Assembly (NCBI RefSeq): GCF_917627385.1
Contig: NZ_CAKJTL010000046.1
Location: forward strand, 1-54,760
DNA from: Protofrankia sp. CiT1
GTDB lineage: Bacteria; Actinomycetota; Actinomycetes; Frankiales; Frankiaceae
Reading direction: 5' to 3'
DNA: 54,760 bases
This document shows, piece after piece, positions 42,519 to 51,016 of the stretch. The stretch's first letter is position 1. Every line of letters starts with the position of its first letter. The notes under the pieces are model-generated. The model saw only the letters and a program-made list of their open reading frames with translations, had not been told where the DNA came from and ran no database searches. The translations under genes and the position numbers were made by a program.

Positions 42519-43874
42519 TCATGGTTGCCGGACCGTCTCGTCCAGCATTCTGCTACCGGCCAGCATGCGTGCCCACAGCCGGTCGAAGTGTGGCACGGTC
42601 TTGCCGGTCGTGGCGATGTCGTGGACGAGCACCCCGGGCACGACCAGCCCCACCACGGCATAGGCCATGGCGAGCCGATGGTCGGCCCGTGGGTCGAGCC
42701 GGGCGCCGGACAGTGGCGCGGGAGAGATGGCCAGCCCGTCATCGGTCACGGTGATCGCCGCACCCAGGCGCCCCAGCTCCGCCGCGAGCGCCGCGAGCCG
42801 GTCGGTCTCCTGTAGCCGCAGGTGCGCGATGCCCCGCAGGCGGCTGGGTGAATCGGCGAGGACGGCGAGCGCCGCGAGGGTGGGCGCGGCCTCGCCGTAG
42901 TCGGTGAGGTCGACGTCGATGCCCCGCAGGCGTTGCGGCCCGCGTACCTCGAGACCGGCCGCTGTCCGGGTGACGGCGCACCCCATCGCGGCCAGCAGGT
43001 CCGGGAGCATCCGGCCGGGTTGCACGGTCGCGGCTGGCCAGTCGGCGAGAACAACACGACCGCCGGTCGCGGCCGCCGCCGCGAGGAAGGCGGCGGCACT
43101 GTTGATGTCGGGTTCGATGACGCGGTCGTGGGCGAGCATCCGGCCGGGCGCGACCGACCAGCGCGCCGTCACCGCGGCCCCCGCGGCCCCCGCCCGCCGG
43201 TCGGTATCAACCTCGACCAGGGCACCGGCCGCACGCAGGTCCGCGACGGTCATCTCCAGGTACGGCCAGGACGGCAGCCGCGAGCCCACATGGCGGACGG
43301 TCACACCATGATCGTAGCGGGGTGCCGCGAGCAGCAGCCCGGACACAAGCTGGCTGGACGCGGACGCGTCCACCGTCACCTCGCCTCCGGTAAGGCGCCC
43401 GCGTCCGTGGACGGTCAGCGGCATCCGGTCGCCGTCGATGCGCGCGCCGAGTGCCCGCAACGCGTCAAGCAGCGGGCCGAGCGGACGTTCACGCATGTGC
43501 GGGTCGCCGTCGAATACCAGGTCGCCGTGGGCAAGCGTGGCCAGCGCCGGGGTGAACCGGGCGACGGTGCCGGCGTTGCCGCAGTCGATCAGAGCGCCCT
43601 GGGCCGCCCGCAGCGGGAGCTCACCATGGACTACCCAGTCGCCGTCGTCGTCGACGACAGCAACCCCGAGCCGGCGGAGCGCGGCGGCCATGAGCAACGT
43701 GTCACGTGATCGTAGGGGCCGGCGCAGCCGGCTCGTGCCGTCCGAGATCGCCGCCAGCACCAGCGCTCTGTTGGTTGCGGACTTCGAGCCGGGCATCATC
43801 ACGGTCGCGTCGACCGGTCGATCCACGCTGGGCGCCGGCCAGGGGTCGATGGGCACGTCCGTGGTGGCGGTCAT
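42519..43874 (-). CDS. aroA: 3-phosphoshikimate 1-carboxyvinyltransferase (EPSP synthase)
   Basis: 451 residues from the ATG at 43874 (an ATG at 43892 is possible). Signature PGSKSATNRALVLAA, GNAGTVARFTPALA, RERPLGPLLDALRALGA, SASSQLVSGLLLAAP, LPSWPYLEMT, EPDINSAAAFLAAAAATGG, and QETDRLAAL near the C-terminus. It makes EPSP from shikimate-3-phosphate and PEP. The G in the GNAGT loop is present, as in class I glyphosate-sensitive enzymes, but sensitivity cannot be inferred further. rsgA follows in the same direction. Confidence 0.95.
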   Translation of the reverse strand: MTATTDVPIDPWPAPSVDRPVDATVMMPGSKSATNRALVLAAISDGTSRLRRPLRSRDTLLMAAALRRLGVAVVDDDGDWVVHGELPLRAAQGALIDCGNAGTVARFTPALATLAHGDLVFDGDPHMRERPLGPLLDALRALGARIDGDRMPLTVHGRGRLTGGEVTVDASASSQLVSGLLLAAPRYDHGVTVRHVGSRLPSWPYLEMTVADLRAAGALVEVDTDRRAGAAGAAVTARWSVAPGRMLAHDRVIEPDINSAAAFLAAAAATGGRVVLADWPAATVQPGRMLPDLLAAMGCAVTRTAAGLEVRGPQRLRGIDVDLTDYGEAAPTLAALAVLADSPSRLRGIAHLRLQETDRLAALAAELGRLGAAITVTDDGLAISPAPLSGARLDPRADHRLAMAYAVVGLVVPGVLVHDIATTGKTVPHFDRLWARMLAGSRMLDETVRQP

Positions 43875-43952
43875 CACCTCAGCATGCCGCACGCCACCTC
43901 CCGCGGATAGCGGCTGCCGGCGCCGTGCCCGAAGCCCTGGGGATGATCTTTG

Positions 43953-44771
43953 TCAGCCGGGGCGGCGGGCGCTGGCGACAAGGTGGATGCCGATGGACTC
44001 GCCCTCGCGTTCGGCGGAGAGCTCGACTTCGGTCCGGACGAGGGTGGGGAAGCAGGACACATCCGAGGCGACGGCGCGCGTCACCGCTTCGGCGGACAGC
44101 ACCGTTCGCGGCCGGATCCAGTCGACGTCCAGGCCCGCGCTGGTCAGCAGCGCGTGCAGCTCCTCTGGCCAGAAACAGCGGGTGATGGAGCCGTCCTCAG
44201 CGGGGACGAGGACGACGTCAGCCCGCGGCACGTCCGACAGCTCGGCCCAGCGGTGCTGTTCGGCGAGGCGGGCAAGGCCGAGCAACAGCGAGTCGACACA
44301 CAGCAGCAGCCGCCCGCCGGGGCGCAGCATCCGGTAGATCTCTTCCAGGGTCGTCTCGGTCGCCAGGCAGAACGACAGCGTCCGCCCTTCGGCGAGGACA
44401 GCGTCGAAACTTGCCGGAGCGAACCAGTCGAGAGAGCGGGAATCGCCCGCGACCTGAAGGAACCTGCCCTGGTCGGGGGCGGGCCCGCCCAGTTGCTCCC
44501 GGCCGTGCACGGGGCTCGGCCGGTCCACCGAGGGGACGACCCGCACGACGTCGTGCCCGGCCGCGACCATTTGGCGCGCGAACCGCGTCCGTGGGCCGGA
44601 GACGTCCAGCACCCGGATCTGTGCCGTTGGCAGCCAGCTGGCCAGCTGAGTTGCGGCGACATCCTCGTAGAACGCCCAGTACGGATCATCGCTGTCCGCG
44701 GGCGCCTCATAGACGAGGGTCGTGGTTCGTCCGCGCGGCTGATCTGGCTCGGCGTCGAGGCGGGGCAGCAT
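43953..44771 (-). CDS. Class I SAM-dependent methyltransferase
   Basis: 272 residues. YWAFYEDVAATQLASWL precedes motif I, degenerate here as IRVLDVSGPRTRFARQMVAAGHDVVRVVP; FDAVLAEGRTLSFCLATETTLEEIYRMLRPGGRLLLCVDSLLLGL is motifs IV-VI. This is a conserved actinobacterial methyltransferase that I recall between aroA and sigR. The Gly-rich loop is modified (DVSGPRTRFA in place of DxGxGxG), so SAM binding may be altered. Substrate unknown. Confidence 0.82.
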   Translation of the reverse strand: MLPRLDAEPDQPRGRTTTLVYEAPADSDDPYWAFYEDVAATQLASWLPTAQIRVLDVSGPRTRFARQMVAAGHDVVRVVPSVDRPSPVHGREQLGGPAPDQGRFLQVAGDSRSLDWFAPASFDAVLAEGRTLSFCLATETTLEEIYRMLRPGGRLLLCVDSLLLGLARLAEQHRWAELSDVPRADVVLVPAEDGSITRCFWPEELHALLTSAGLDVDWIRPRTVLSAEAVTRAVASDVSCFPTLVRTEVELSAEREGESIGIHLVASARRPG

Positions 44772-44834
44772 GGACCTTTCCTACCCTTCGAAGGGAGAAG
44801 ATGCGAAACACGTCACACGGACTCCCGGGAAGTC

Positions 44835-44871
44835 TGACAGATGTGAATGATCAACAGTGGCATATCTGTCA
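44835..44871. promoter_or_regulatory. Inverted repeat upstream of the methyltransferase gene
   Basis: TGACAGAT at 44835-44842 and its complement ATCTGTCA at 44864-44871, 64 bp upstream of the methyltransferase start. Possible operator; the 21-base spacing is wide for one dimer. Confidence 0.35.
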
Positions 44872-45144
44872 CGGCGATGACCGTGGCTGGTGGATCCCCT
44901 CCCGGCGTGCCCTTGCTGGAGATAGCCGGCGGGTGAGTGCCACGGGTTTCCCGCCGCGCCCGCGGCTGTAGGTTTTGTAGTGTTTTTGTGTGGTATTAGT
45001 AGTTGAATGCATGGTGCCGTGTTGGCTGTCCTGTCATGTTTTGTTGCCCGTACGGGAGGCGTCACGGGATCGGGGCTGGCCGGCCCGCGCGCCGCCTCGG
45101 TGGTGGTCCGTTGGTACGGCGGCCCTCGGCCCGGCCCGGCTGGC

Positions 45145-45172
45145 GGGAATCCCGGCGCCCGGCCGGACGGTT
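45145..45172 (+). promoter_or_regulatory. SigR-type promoter (GGGAAT-N19-GTT)
   Basis: GGGAAT at 45145-45150 and GTT at 45170-45172 match the sigma-R consensus GGGAAT-N18/19-GTT, 116 bp upstream of the sigR long start. In Streptomyces and mycobacteria sigR/sigH is transcribed from such a promoter by its own product. This supports positive feedback here. The spacer is 19 bases if GTT is taken exactly. Confidence 0.6.
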
Positions 45173-45287
45173 ACGCAACCTACAAGGCACTTCGGGCCGT
45201 CGACGCGAACAGCCTGCTCACCGGGGCATTTCGTCCCCGAGCGGCCGCGTCGTTCCCCGTCGGCGGGGACATCCACTCGGAGGTTTG

Positions 45288-46169
45288 ATGACTGCTCAGT
45301 TCGCGAGTGGGCCGGTGTCCGGTACCGGCCCCGGCATCACCCCCGGTATCGGCGGCGCCGTGCCGGTACCGGTCGTCCCCGCGCGGCCGCGCGCCGGGGA
45401 CGGGAGCGATCCCGGTCGTTGTCGCAGCGCGCCGGCCGTTGGTTCCCTCGGTGGTTTTTCCGCCCGCGTGACCGCACCCGGCAAGGTATCGTCCGTTTCA
45501 ATGGTCGGCTGTGTGCCTGTCAGCCGGCGCCCCGCGGACGACCCGAGGTACGAGGGAGTGGTCCTGGTCGAAGAGACTGCCGAAGAGCGGGCCAGCCGTT
45601 TCGAGCAAGACGCCCTGCCTTTTCTCGATCAGCTCTATGCGGCGGCGCTGCGCATGACGCGGAACCCTGCCGATGCCGAGGATCTGGTTCAGGAGACCTT
45701 TGTCAAGGCCTTTGCGGCTTTTCATCAGTTTCAGGAGGGTACGAACCTCAAGGCCTGGCTGTACCGCATCCTGACGAACACGTTCATCAACACCTATCGC
45801 AAGCGGCAGCGCCAGCCGTTGCAGAGCCCGACCGAGCAGGTCGAGGACTGGCAGCTGGCCGACGCGGAGTCGCATACGTCCAGCGGGCTCAAGAGTGCTG
45901 AGACCGAGGCGTTGGAGCATCTGCCGGACAGCGATATCAAGGAGGCCCTCCAGGCGCTGCCCGAGGATTTCCGGATTGCGGTCTACCTCGCGGATGTCGA
46001 GGGCTTCGCCTATAAGGAGATCGCGGAGATTATGGGTACCCCGATAGGTACCGTGATGTCCCGGCTGCACCGCGGCCGCCGCAGCCTGCGTACTTCGCTC
46101 GAGCACTATGCCCACGAGCGGGGCTTGGTGCGTGCCGGCCGCTCCGAAGGCGATGGCGGTGGATTGTGA
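45288..46169 (+). CDS. sigR: ECF RNA polymerase sigma factor SigR (SigH-like)
   Basis: The frame from the ATG at 45288 (GGAGG 5 bases upstream) gives 293 residues; internal starts at 45501 (ATG) and 45558 (GTG) would give the usual about 205-225. Sigma region 2 is [64 protein letters not shown]; region 4 is [46 protein letters not shown]. These are near-identical to SigR of Streptomyces, the thiol-oxidative-stress factor. rsrA overlaps its stop. The 70-residue Pro/Gly-rich extension resembles the unstable long form sigma-R' known in S. coelicolor, but whether both forms are made is inference. Confidence 0.95.
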   Translation: MTAQFASGPVSGTGPGITPGIGGAVPVPVVPARPRAGDGSDPGRCRSAPAVGSLGGFSARVTAPGKVSSVSMVGCVPVSRRPADDPRYEGVVLVEETAEERASRFEQDALPFLDQLYAAALRMTRNPADAEDLVQETFVKAFAAFHQFQEGTNLKAWLYRILTNTFINTYRKRQRQPLQSPTEQVEDWQLADAESHTSSGLKSAETEALEHLPDSDIKEALQALPEDFRIAVYLADVEGFAYKEIAEIMGTPIGTVMSRLHRGRRSLRTSLEHYAHERGLVRAGRSEGDGGGL

Positions 46170-46450
46170 CCTGTGGTGACCCGCATGCTGTCGACTGCCG
46201 GAAGGTGCTGGAAGCCGTCTATCTGTATCTCGACGGTGAGATCGATTTTGATCACAAGTATCTGATTCGTTCACATCTGGACGAATGTTCCCCGTGTCTT
46301 CGCCAGTTCGGCGTGGAGCACGAGGTGAAGCTCCTGGTAGCCCGCGGATGCGGGGGTGAGCGAGCTCCCGACGCCCTGCGCAGGAGTGTACTGGAGCGTT
46401 TGCGGGCCGCGAGAGCCGACGCGGCCAGGTCGGAGTTTCGCGCCGAGTAG
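46166..46450 (+). CDS. rsrA: Zinc-binding redox anti-sigma factor RsrA
   Basis: 94 residues; the GTG start overlaps the sigR TGA by four bases. The ZAS motif is HLDECSPC (H37, C41, C44), with C11 as fourth ligand. In reduced form it binds SigR; a disulfide between C11 and C44 releases Zn and the sigma factor under thiol stress. All four ligands are intact. A basic helix ([17 protein letters not shown]) ends the protein. Confidence 0.95.
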   Translation: MTCGDPHAVDCRKVLEAVYLYLDGEIDFDHKYLIRSHLDECSPCLRQFGVEHEVKLLVARGCGGERAPDALRRSVLERLRAARADAARSEFRAE

Positions 46451-46498
46451 GGCGCCTGTCCGCTGATGTTCAGTCCGTAGTGGTTAGGCTGTGGTGCC

Positions 46499-47449
46499 GT
46501 GCGTATTCTTGTCTCTGGCGCGGCTGGTTTTATCGGCTCCACGGTTACTGACCGTATGCTGGCTGATGGCCACGACGTCGTCGGAATCGACGATTTGTCC
46601 ACCGGACGCCTTGAGAACCTGGCCCAGGCCTCCGGTGATGTCCGGTTTTCGTTCGAGAAGATCGATATCACCTCGCCTGAAGTGGTGGATATGGTGGGGC
46701 GCGTTCGCCCGGATGCGGTGTTGCATCTGGCGGCGCAGATCGATGTGCGGGTGAGTATCCGGGACCCACTTCTTGATGCCCGCCTGAACGTGCTTGGAAC
46801 GATCAACATGCTGGAGGCGAGCCGGCGGGCCGGCGTCGCGAAGTTCGTCCATACATCGTCCGGTGGTTCGATCTACGGGACGCCCCGGCGGCTGCCGGTC
46901 GACGAGACCGCCGCGGTGGCTCCCGAGTCGCCGTACGCGGCTGGGAAGGCCGCTGGCGAGCTGTACCTGTCCGTGTATCGATCGACCTACGGCCTGGGGA
47001 CGACCGCGCTGGCGCTTGGCAACGTCTACGGGCCACGCCAGGATCCGCACGGCGAGGCCGGTGTGGTAGCGATCTTCGGGACGGCGATGCTCGAGGGGCG
47101 GCCGACCGTTATTTTCGGTGATGGTTTGACCACCCGTGACTATGTCTTCGTCGGTGATGTCGCGGACGCGTTCGCCCGCTCGGTCTCGGCGGCGGCGGCC
47201 AACGGCGAACGGCTCAACATCGGGACCGCTACCCAGACGGCCGTCCGGGAGCTGCACAGCAGAATCGCGGGGATCATCGGGGTGGCCGACGTCCCGGAGT
47301 TCGCCCCGTCCCGTCCCGGGGAGCTCCAGCGGATCGAGCTCGATATCAGCAAGGCACGGCGGCTGGTCGGGTGGCAGCCGCGGGTTCATCTTGATGACGG
47401 TCTGGGCCAGACCGTCGCCTGGCTGCGGCCCCGCGTCAGCACCCGCTGA
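46499..47449 (+). CDS. NAD-dependent epimerase/dehydratase (UDP-glucose 4-epimerase-like)
   Basis: 316 residues from a GTG at 46499. SDR-extended marks: VSGAAGFIGSTV (Rossmann GxxGxxG), DDLSTGRLENL, LHLAAQIDVRVSIRDP, TSSGGSIYG (Ser), SPYAAGKAAGELY (YxxxK), GNVYGPRQDP and DGLTTRDYVFVGDVADA. Closest to actinobacterial GalE-like enzymes often used for galactan or glycan precursors. It follows rsrA by 49 bp but the link is unclear. The TGA stop lies within the target duplication of repeat copy 47451. Confidence 0.88.
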   Translation: MRILVSGAAGFIGSTVTDRMLADGHDVVGIDDLSTGRLENLAQASGDVRFSFEKIDITSPEVVDMVGRVRPDAVLHLAAQIDVRVSIRDPLLDARLNVLGTINMLEASRRAGVAKFVHTSSGGSIYGTPRRLPVDETAAVAPESPYAAGKAAGELYLSVYRSTYGLGTTALALGNVYGPRQDPHGEAGVVAIFGTAMLEGRPTVIFGDGLTTRDYVFVGDVADAFARSVSAAAANGERLNIGTATQTAVRELHSRIAGIIGVADVPEFAPSRPGELQRIELDISKARRLVGWQPRVHLDDGLGQTVAWLRPRVSTR

Positions 47450-47450
47450 G

Positions 47451-47612
47451 AGCGCGTGTGAGATCGTCATTCCGGCTTGCCGCGTCCAGGTGCCCCCTGG
47501 CCGCGTTGTCGGCCACACCGAGACAACTCATCCGGTATCGCTTCGGCCTGCCGCCTTGCCAGGCGGCGCCTGGACGCGGCTCACTGATCGAAAGCCCGAT
47601 CTCACACACGCT
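47451..47612. repeat. Palindromic element, family 2, full copy with CTGAG target duplication
   Basis: Ends AGCGCGTGTGAGATCG and CGATCTCACACACGCT are complementary with one mismatch. CTGAG flanks it on both sides (47446-47450 and 47613-47617), a likely 5-bp (or TGA 3-bp) duplication. Inner arms GCGTCCAGGTGCCCCCTGG and GGCGCCTGGACGC pair. The left CTGAG includes the epimerase stop codon. Confidence 0.85.
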
Positions 47613-47722
47613 CTGAGGCTGTCGACGGCGGGTAGCCGTCGCGCCGCCTGGCCGGGCGAGAGCGGGGACCGGACCGCGGTGGATCCTGGTAAGACGTTCA
47701 ACCGCGGCCCGCCGGCGCCGGC

Positions 47723-47797
47723 TCAGGTGTTGGGGCGCTTGCCGTGGTTGGCCTTGTGCTTGGCGCGGGCGCGTCGCTTGCGCTTCTTCTTCGCCAC
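47723..47797 (-). CDS. Ribosomal protein bL37 (24 aa)
   Basis: GTG at 47797 with AAAGGAGGT 8 bases upstream. AKKKRKRRARAKHKANHGKRPNT: a 24-residue, extremely basic peptide ending in the conserved KANHGKRPN, which matches actinobacterial bL37 seen in mycobacterial 50S structures. Easily missed by size cut-offs. Stand-alone gene between the epimerase and a DUF5317 gene. Confidence 0.9.
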   Translation of the reverse strand: MAKKKRKRRARAKHKANHGKRPNT

Positions 47798-47851
47798 GTC
47801 GGGTACCTCCTTTCTCCTTCCGTTTCGATCAACTCGGCTCCGGTCATCCTG

Positions 47852-48535
47852 TCACGGGCCGTCGGTTGACAGTGCCGCTGCGGTCGAGGCCAGGGGATCT
47901 GGAGCCGCGGGACCGGCCGCGCCGGGGTGTCCGGGCCGTGCGGTATGGATGCGGCGGGCTGCCAGCGTGCGGCGCGCCCGCACTGGCGCGACCGCCGCGA
48001 ACAGCCCTGCCCCGGCGGCGACCAGGACGTCGCCGATGCTGACCACCGCTGGCGCGGGTGGGAACGCCAGCGGTATTGCGTCCGTTGCCGGGCGCAGGAC
48101 CGTGGCGGTGTCCCCGGGGGTGTACTGGGATGACCCCCGCACGTCGCTGAACGCGACGCCAGCGCGGTCGGCTCCCCAGCGCGACACCGGCATCTGACCG
48201 CTGTTGGCGAGGACCACCACTGTGTTCAGCGTGATGCCTGCCAGCAGCAGGCCGAGGCCTGGCAGCCGGGGGTTCGCCGCCGCGAAGAATGCCACCGCGA
48301 CCGTTGCCACCACCCAGCCGGCCGCGTAGGTGCCGGGGACGACCTGCCCGAGGAGCAGCGCCGCGAACGCGGCCGCGAGCGCCCGTGGGCGCGCCACATA
48401 GATCCGCACCAGGGCAGCTGGCGTCCCACCGCGAATCAGCCCGACCGTGGCACCACCGACCAGGACGAGCACAAGGAGAACGAACACCCTCGTAGTGTGC
48501 TTCGTCCGCGCCGTGCCGCGGCGCAGGGGCGACAT
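47852..48535 (-). CDS. DUF5317 membrane protein
   Basis: 227 residues with five hydrophobic segments: VFVLLVLVLVGGATVGLI, ALAAAFAALLLGQVV, GWVVATVAVAFFAAA, LPGLGLLLAGITLNTVVVLANSG and VSIGDVLVAAGAGLFAAVAPV. NSGQMPVS and SIGDVLVAAG match the DUF5317 pattern found next to ribosomal or two-component genes in actinobacteria. The last 40 residues are Ala/Pro-rich. Function unknown. Confidence 0.78.
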   Translation of the reverse strand: MSPLRRGTARTKHTTRVFVLLVLVLVGGATVGLIRGGTPAALVRIYVARPRALAAAFAALLLGQVVPGTYAAGWVVATVAVAFFAAANPRLPGLGLLLAGITLNTVVVLANSGQMPVSRWGADRAGVAFSDVRGSSQYTPGDTATVLRPATDAIPLAFPPAPAVVSIGDVLVAAGAGLFAAVAPVRARRTLAARRIHTARPGHPGAAGPAAPDPLASTAAALSTDGP

Positions 48536-48723
48536 TCCGGCATGTCTGATTTGCCCGCGCCGCCTCCCTGGCCGAGCGTCGGAAGATCACAATCAGCTGC
48601 CGGCCAGTACTGGATTTGGGTGAATCAGTGCTCTAACCGGGATTTTCTTTGTCGCCGTGGCGCGCAGCGGTCAGGTCCACGTGCGCACTACGCTCACGGT
48701 GCGCGTTTGTCCGGTCGGGACTA

Positions 48724-48890
48724 CGGCGTGTTTCGGAAGTCGTGGTTCGATCAGGGAGCCGCGTCCAGGTGGTTCCTGGCAAGGCCGCAGGCCACACCGA
48801 TACCGGATGAGTTGTATCGGTGTGGCCGAGAACGCAGCCAGAGGCCGCCTGGACGTGGCGAGCCGGACAGATGGCTTTCGAAACACGCCC
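48724..48890. repeat. Palindromic element, family 2 variant, full copy
   Basis: Ends GGCGTGTTTCG (48725-48735) and CGAAACACGCC (48879-48889) pair perfectly; CTA follows on the right and CTAC precedes on the left. The core shares GCCGCGTCCAGGTGG, GGCCACACCGATA and CGCCTGGACGTGGCGAGCC with the 47451 copy. It ends right at the RBS of the biotin carrier gene (start 48905). Confidence 0.8.
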
Positions 48891-48904
48891 TAGGAAGGGG
48901 AGCC

Positions 48905-49135
48905 GTGGCCGAGGAAGTTCGAGCCGAGATGGTCGCCAACGTGTGGAAGGTCGTGGTCGGTGTCGGTGACACGGTGTCGGCCGGGGACACACTGGTGATT
49001 CTCGACTCCATGAAGATGGAGATCCCGGTACTCAGCGAGGACGGCGGCCGGGTCGCCCAGATCGCGGTGCGGGAGGGAGACGTCGTTCAGGAAGGAGACC
49101 TGATCGCCCTTCTTGACGGCCTGCCAGCGGCCTGA
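48905..49135 (+). CDS. Biotin/lipoyl carrier protein (BCCP-like, 76 aa)
   Basis: GTG at 48905 with GGAAGGGGAG ending 3 bases upstream. EEVRAEMVANVWKVVVGVGDTVSAGDTLVILDSMKMEIPV places the biotinyl Lys in the SMKME motif; VREGDVVQEGDLIALLD completes the barrel. Stand-alone carriers of this size serve acyl-CoA carboxylases or act as orphan biotin proteins in actinobacteria. It lies beside biotin-synthesis genes. A palindromic repeat ends immediately before its RBS. Confidence 0.92.
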   Translation: MAEEVRAEMVANVWKVVVGVGDTVSAGDTLVILDSMKMEIPVLSEDGGRVAQIAVREGDVVQEGDLIALLDGLPAA

Positions 49136-49189
49136 CCGCGACCGCGCCGTGACGATCCCGGCGGCGGCCGCTCAAGAGGGGACGCGACG

Positions 49190-49252
49190 TCGCGGGGCCA
49201 GGGGGCGCCTGGACGCGGCGAGCCGGAATGACGGTCTCACACGCGCTCTTAG
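49190..49252. repeat. Family-2 repeat, right half
   Basis: GGGGCGCCTGGACGCGGCGAGCCGGAATGACGG and TCTCACACGCGCT match the right half of the 47451 element; the left half is absent. It ends in CTTAG, directly joined to family-1 copy B. Confidence 0.7.
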
Positions 49253-49410
49253 AGCGCCCGGCAATAGGGGAGCGGCGTCGCGGGGCCAGGGTACGCACCT
49301 CGCATCGTTGTCGTCGGTCGCCACCCAACACCAGGGTGGCTCCCTCCTCCGCCTTGCGATGCACGCACCCCAGCCCCGCTCCTTGATCCACACCCCTATT
49401 GCCGGGCGCT
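49253..49410. repeat. Palindromic 158-bp element, family 1, copy B (inverted)
   Basis: Same length and ends as copy A at 4318 but in reverse orientation: AGCGCCCGGCAATAGGG at 49253-49269 and complement at 49394-49410. CTTAG flanks it on both sides (49248-49252 and 49411-49415). The right CTTAG contains the TAA stop of bsaP on the minus strand. Confidence 0.88.
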
Positions 49411-49411
49411 C

Positions 49412-49612
49412 TTAGCTGGTAGTTACGCCGTGCTCGCTGCAGCGCGCCGTCCACTCGGTGGGTGTTACCTGCACGATCAGCCGTCGGCGGCAGGTCGTGC
49501 AGAAGCGCGGCGGTTCCAGCAGCCGGGCCCGCCCACAGGTGTCGTGCGCGCCATCGGTGCGCGGGCGTCCGCACCGGTCACAGAAGGTCGTCTCGGTCCC
49601 GCTGATGGTCAT
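49412..49612 (-). CDS. bsaP: Biotin synthase auxiliary protein BsaP
   Basis: 66 residues. Two cysteine knuckles and a Cys-His pair: [29 protein letters not shown], then [16 protein letters not shown]. This fits BsaP of mycobacteria, needed to support the [2Fe-2S] cluster of their BioB. It is downstream of bioB in the same direction, 101 bp away, separated by two hairpins. Six cysteines could carry iron-sulfur or zinc. Confidence 0.85.
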   Translation of the reverse strand: MTISGTETTFCDRCGRPRTDGAHDTCGRARLLEPPRFCTTCRRRLIVQVTPTEWTARCSEHGVTTS

Positions 49613-49639
49613 GCTGGTGAGCGTAGGGCGTGTTGGGGT

Positions 49640-49726
49640 CTCCGGGCGCGCGGAAGGACCGTGGTCGCGCGCCCGGAGGAGGCCACCTTCTGGCCGGGCC
49701 GGTGCCGCTCCGGTCAGAAGGTGGCC
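49640..49726. terminator. Two consecutive hairpins between bioB and bsaP
   Basis: A 13-bp perfect stem at 49640-49652/49666-49678 (CTCCGGGCGCGCG) and a 12-bp perfect stem at 49681-49692/49715-49726 (GGCCACCTTCTG). The second includes the bioB stop and last codons. They could end bioB transcription or attenuate bsaP. Confidence 0.65.
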
Positions 49727-50799
49727 TGCATCGACTTGATCGGCATTTTGAGGTCGGCGAGCATCGCGAGGTCCGCTTCGGCCGGGCGTCCCAACGTCGT
49801 CAGGTAGTTGCCGACGATGACGGCGTTGATGCCGCCGAGCATGCCGTCAACAGCCAGGTCGCCGAGGGTGATTTCACGGCCGCCGGCATAACGCAGGATG
49901 GTGCGCGGCAGCGCGAGCCGGAACGCGGCGATCGTCCGCAGGGCGTCGGTGGCGTCGAGAACCGGCAGATCCGCGAAGGGCGTGCCAGGCCGCGGGTTGA
50001 GGAAGTTCAGCGGCACCTCGTCGGGCTCCAGGGCGGCCAGCTGCCCGGCGAGCTCCGCCCGTTGTTCCAGCGTCTCGCCGACACCGATGATCGCTCCGCA
50101 GCACAGCTCCATGCCGGCCGCGCGCACCATCTCGCAGGTGTCCCACCGTTCCTGCCAGCTGTGCGTGGTCACGACCTGGGGGAAGTGCGAACGCGCCGTC
50201 TCCAGGTTGTGGTTGTAACGGTGCACGCCCATGTCAACGAGGGCGTCAACGTGTTCTTGGGTGAGCATCCCGAGTGAACAGGCGATGTTGATGTCCACGG
50301 CGGCGTGGATCGCGGCGATGCCCGCGCGGACCTGGCTCATCAGCCGTTCGTCCGGGCCCCGTACAGCCGCGACGATGCAGAACTCGCTGGCTCCGGTGTC
50401 CTTGGTTGCCTGTGCGGCCTGGACCAGCGACGGGATGTCCAGCCAGACCGCACGGACCGGTGAGTCGAACTGCCCGGACTGGGAGCAGAAGTGGCAGTCC
50501 TCGGGGCAGCCGCCGGTCTTGAGACTGACGATTCCCTCGACCTCGACGTCCGGGCCGCACCAGCGCATCCGCACCTCATGCGCGAGCGCGAGCGCTTCGC
50601 TGATCCGGTCGTCACCGAGCCGCAGCACGGCGAGTGTCTGCTCGGCCGACAGGCCGTTGCCGTCCTCCAGCACCTGCCTGCGAGCTGTCTGGAGGATGTC
50701 GTCGTCGGTGCCGGCGTCACTGCCCGCCGGCTGGGCGGCGGGCAGTTCAGCCATGGGCGGTTCAGCCGTGGGCGGGACGGTCGCTGACGATGGCGGCAC
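49714..50799 (-). CDS. bioB: Biotin synthase
   Basis: 361 residues from a GTG at 50799 (GGAGA 6-7 bases upstream); the frame is open to 50916, and an ATG at 50754 is also possible. Radical SAM Cys motif [12 protein letters not shown] (Cys 98, 102, 105), then [60 protein letters not shown] and [10 protein letters not shown]. It inserts sulfur into dethiobiotin. This is the form that works with BsaP. A 218-bp gap from bioD suggests its own promoter. Tandem GGGCGGTTCAGCC repeats lie near its 5' end. Confidence 0.95.
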   Translation of the reverse strand: MPPSSATVPPTAEPPMAELPAAQPAGSDAGTDDDILQTARRQVLEDGNGLSAEQTLAVLRLGDDRISEALALAHEVRMRWCGPDVEVEGIVSLKTGGCPEDCHFCSQSGQFDSPVRAVWLDIPSLVQAAQATKDTGASEFCIVAAVRGPDERLMSQVRAGIAAIHAAVDINIACSLGMLTQEHVDALVDMGVHRYNHNLETARSHFPQVVTTHSWQERWDTCEMVRAAGMELCCGAIIGVGETLEQRAELAGQLAALEPDEVPLNFLNPRPGTPFADLPVLDATDALRTIAAFRLALPRTILRYAGGREITLGDLAVDGMLGGINAVIVGNYLTTLGRPAEADLAMLADLKMPIKSMQATF

Positions 50800-51016
50800 G
50801 GTGGTCTCCCTGTGGTCCGACGCGGACCTCGACTCGTCTGAAGGTACGGAGATGAGGCGGTGCGGGGATGGGCCCACGCTCGGCTGGACTCGTTTCCCCA
50901 CGGTGGACGCTCGCACACCGGCCGAGGCTCACGCTCGCCCGCCGGCGATAGTTCTCAGCCGAGCCCGATCCGTCGGTCCGTGAACAATCATTCGACACCT
51001 GCTATTGGTATGTTTG

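Noticed and set aside
42519-43874. Glyphosate-tolerance type for aroA
   Set aside because: Only the generic class I pattern can be seen; no substitution supports a tolerance claim.
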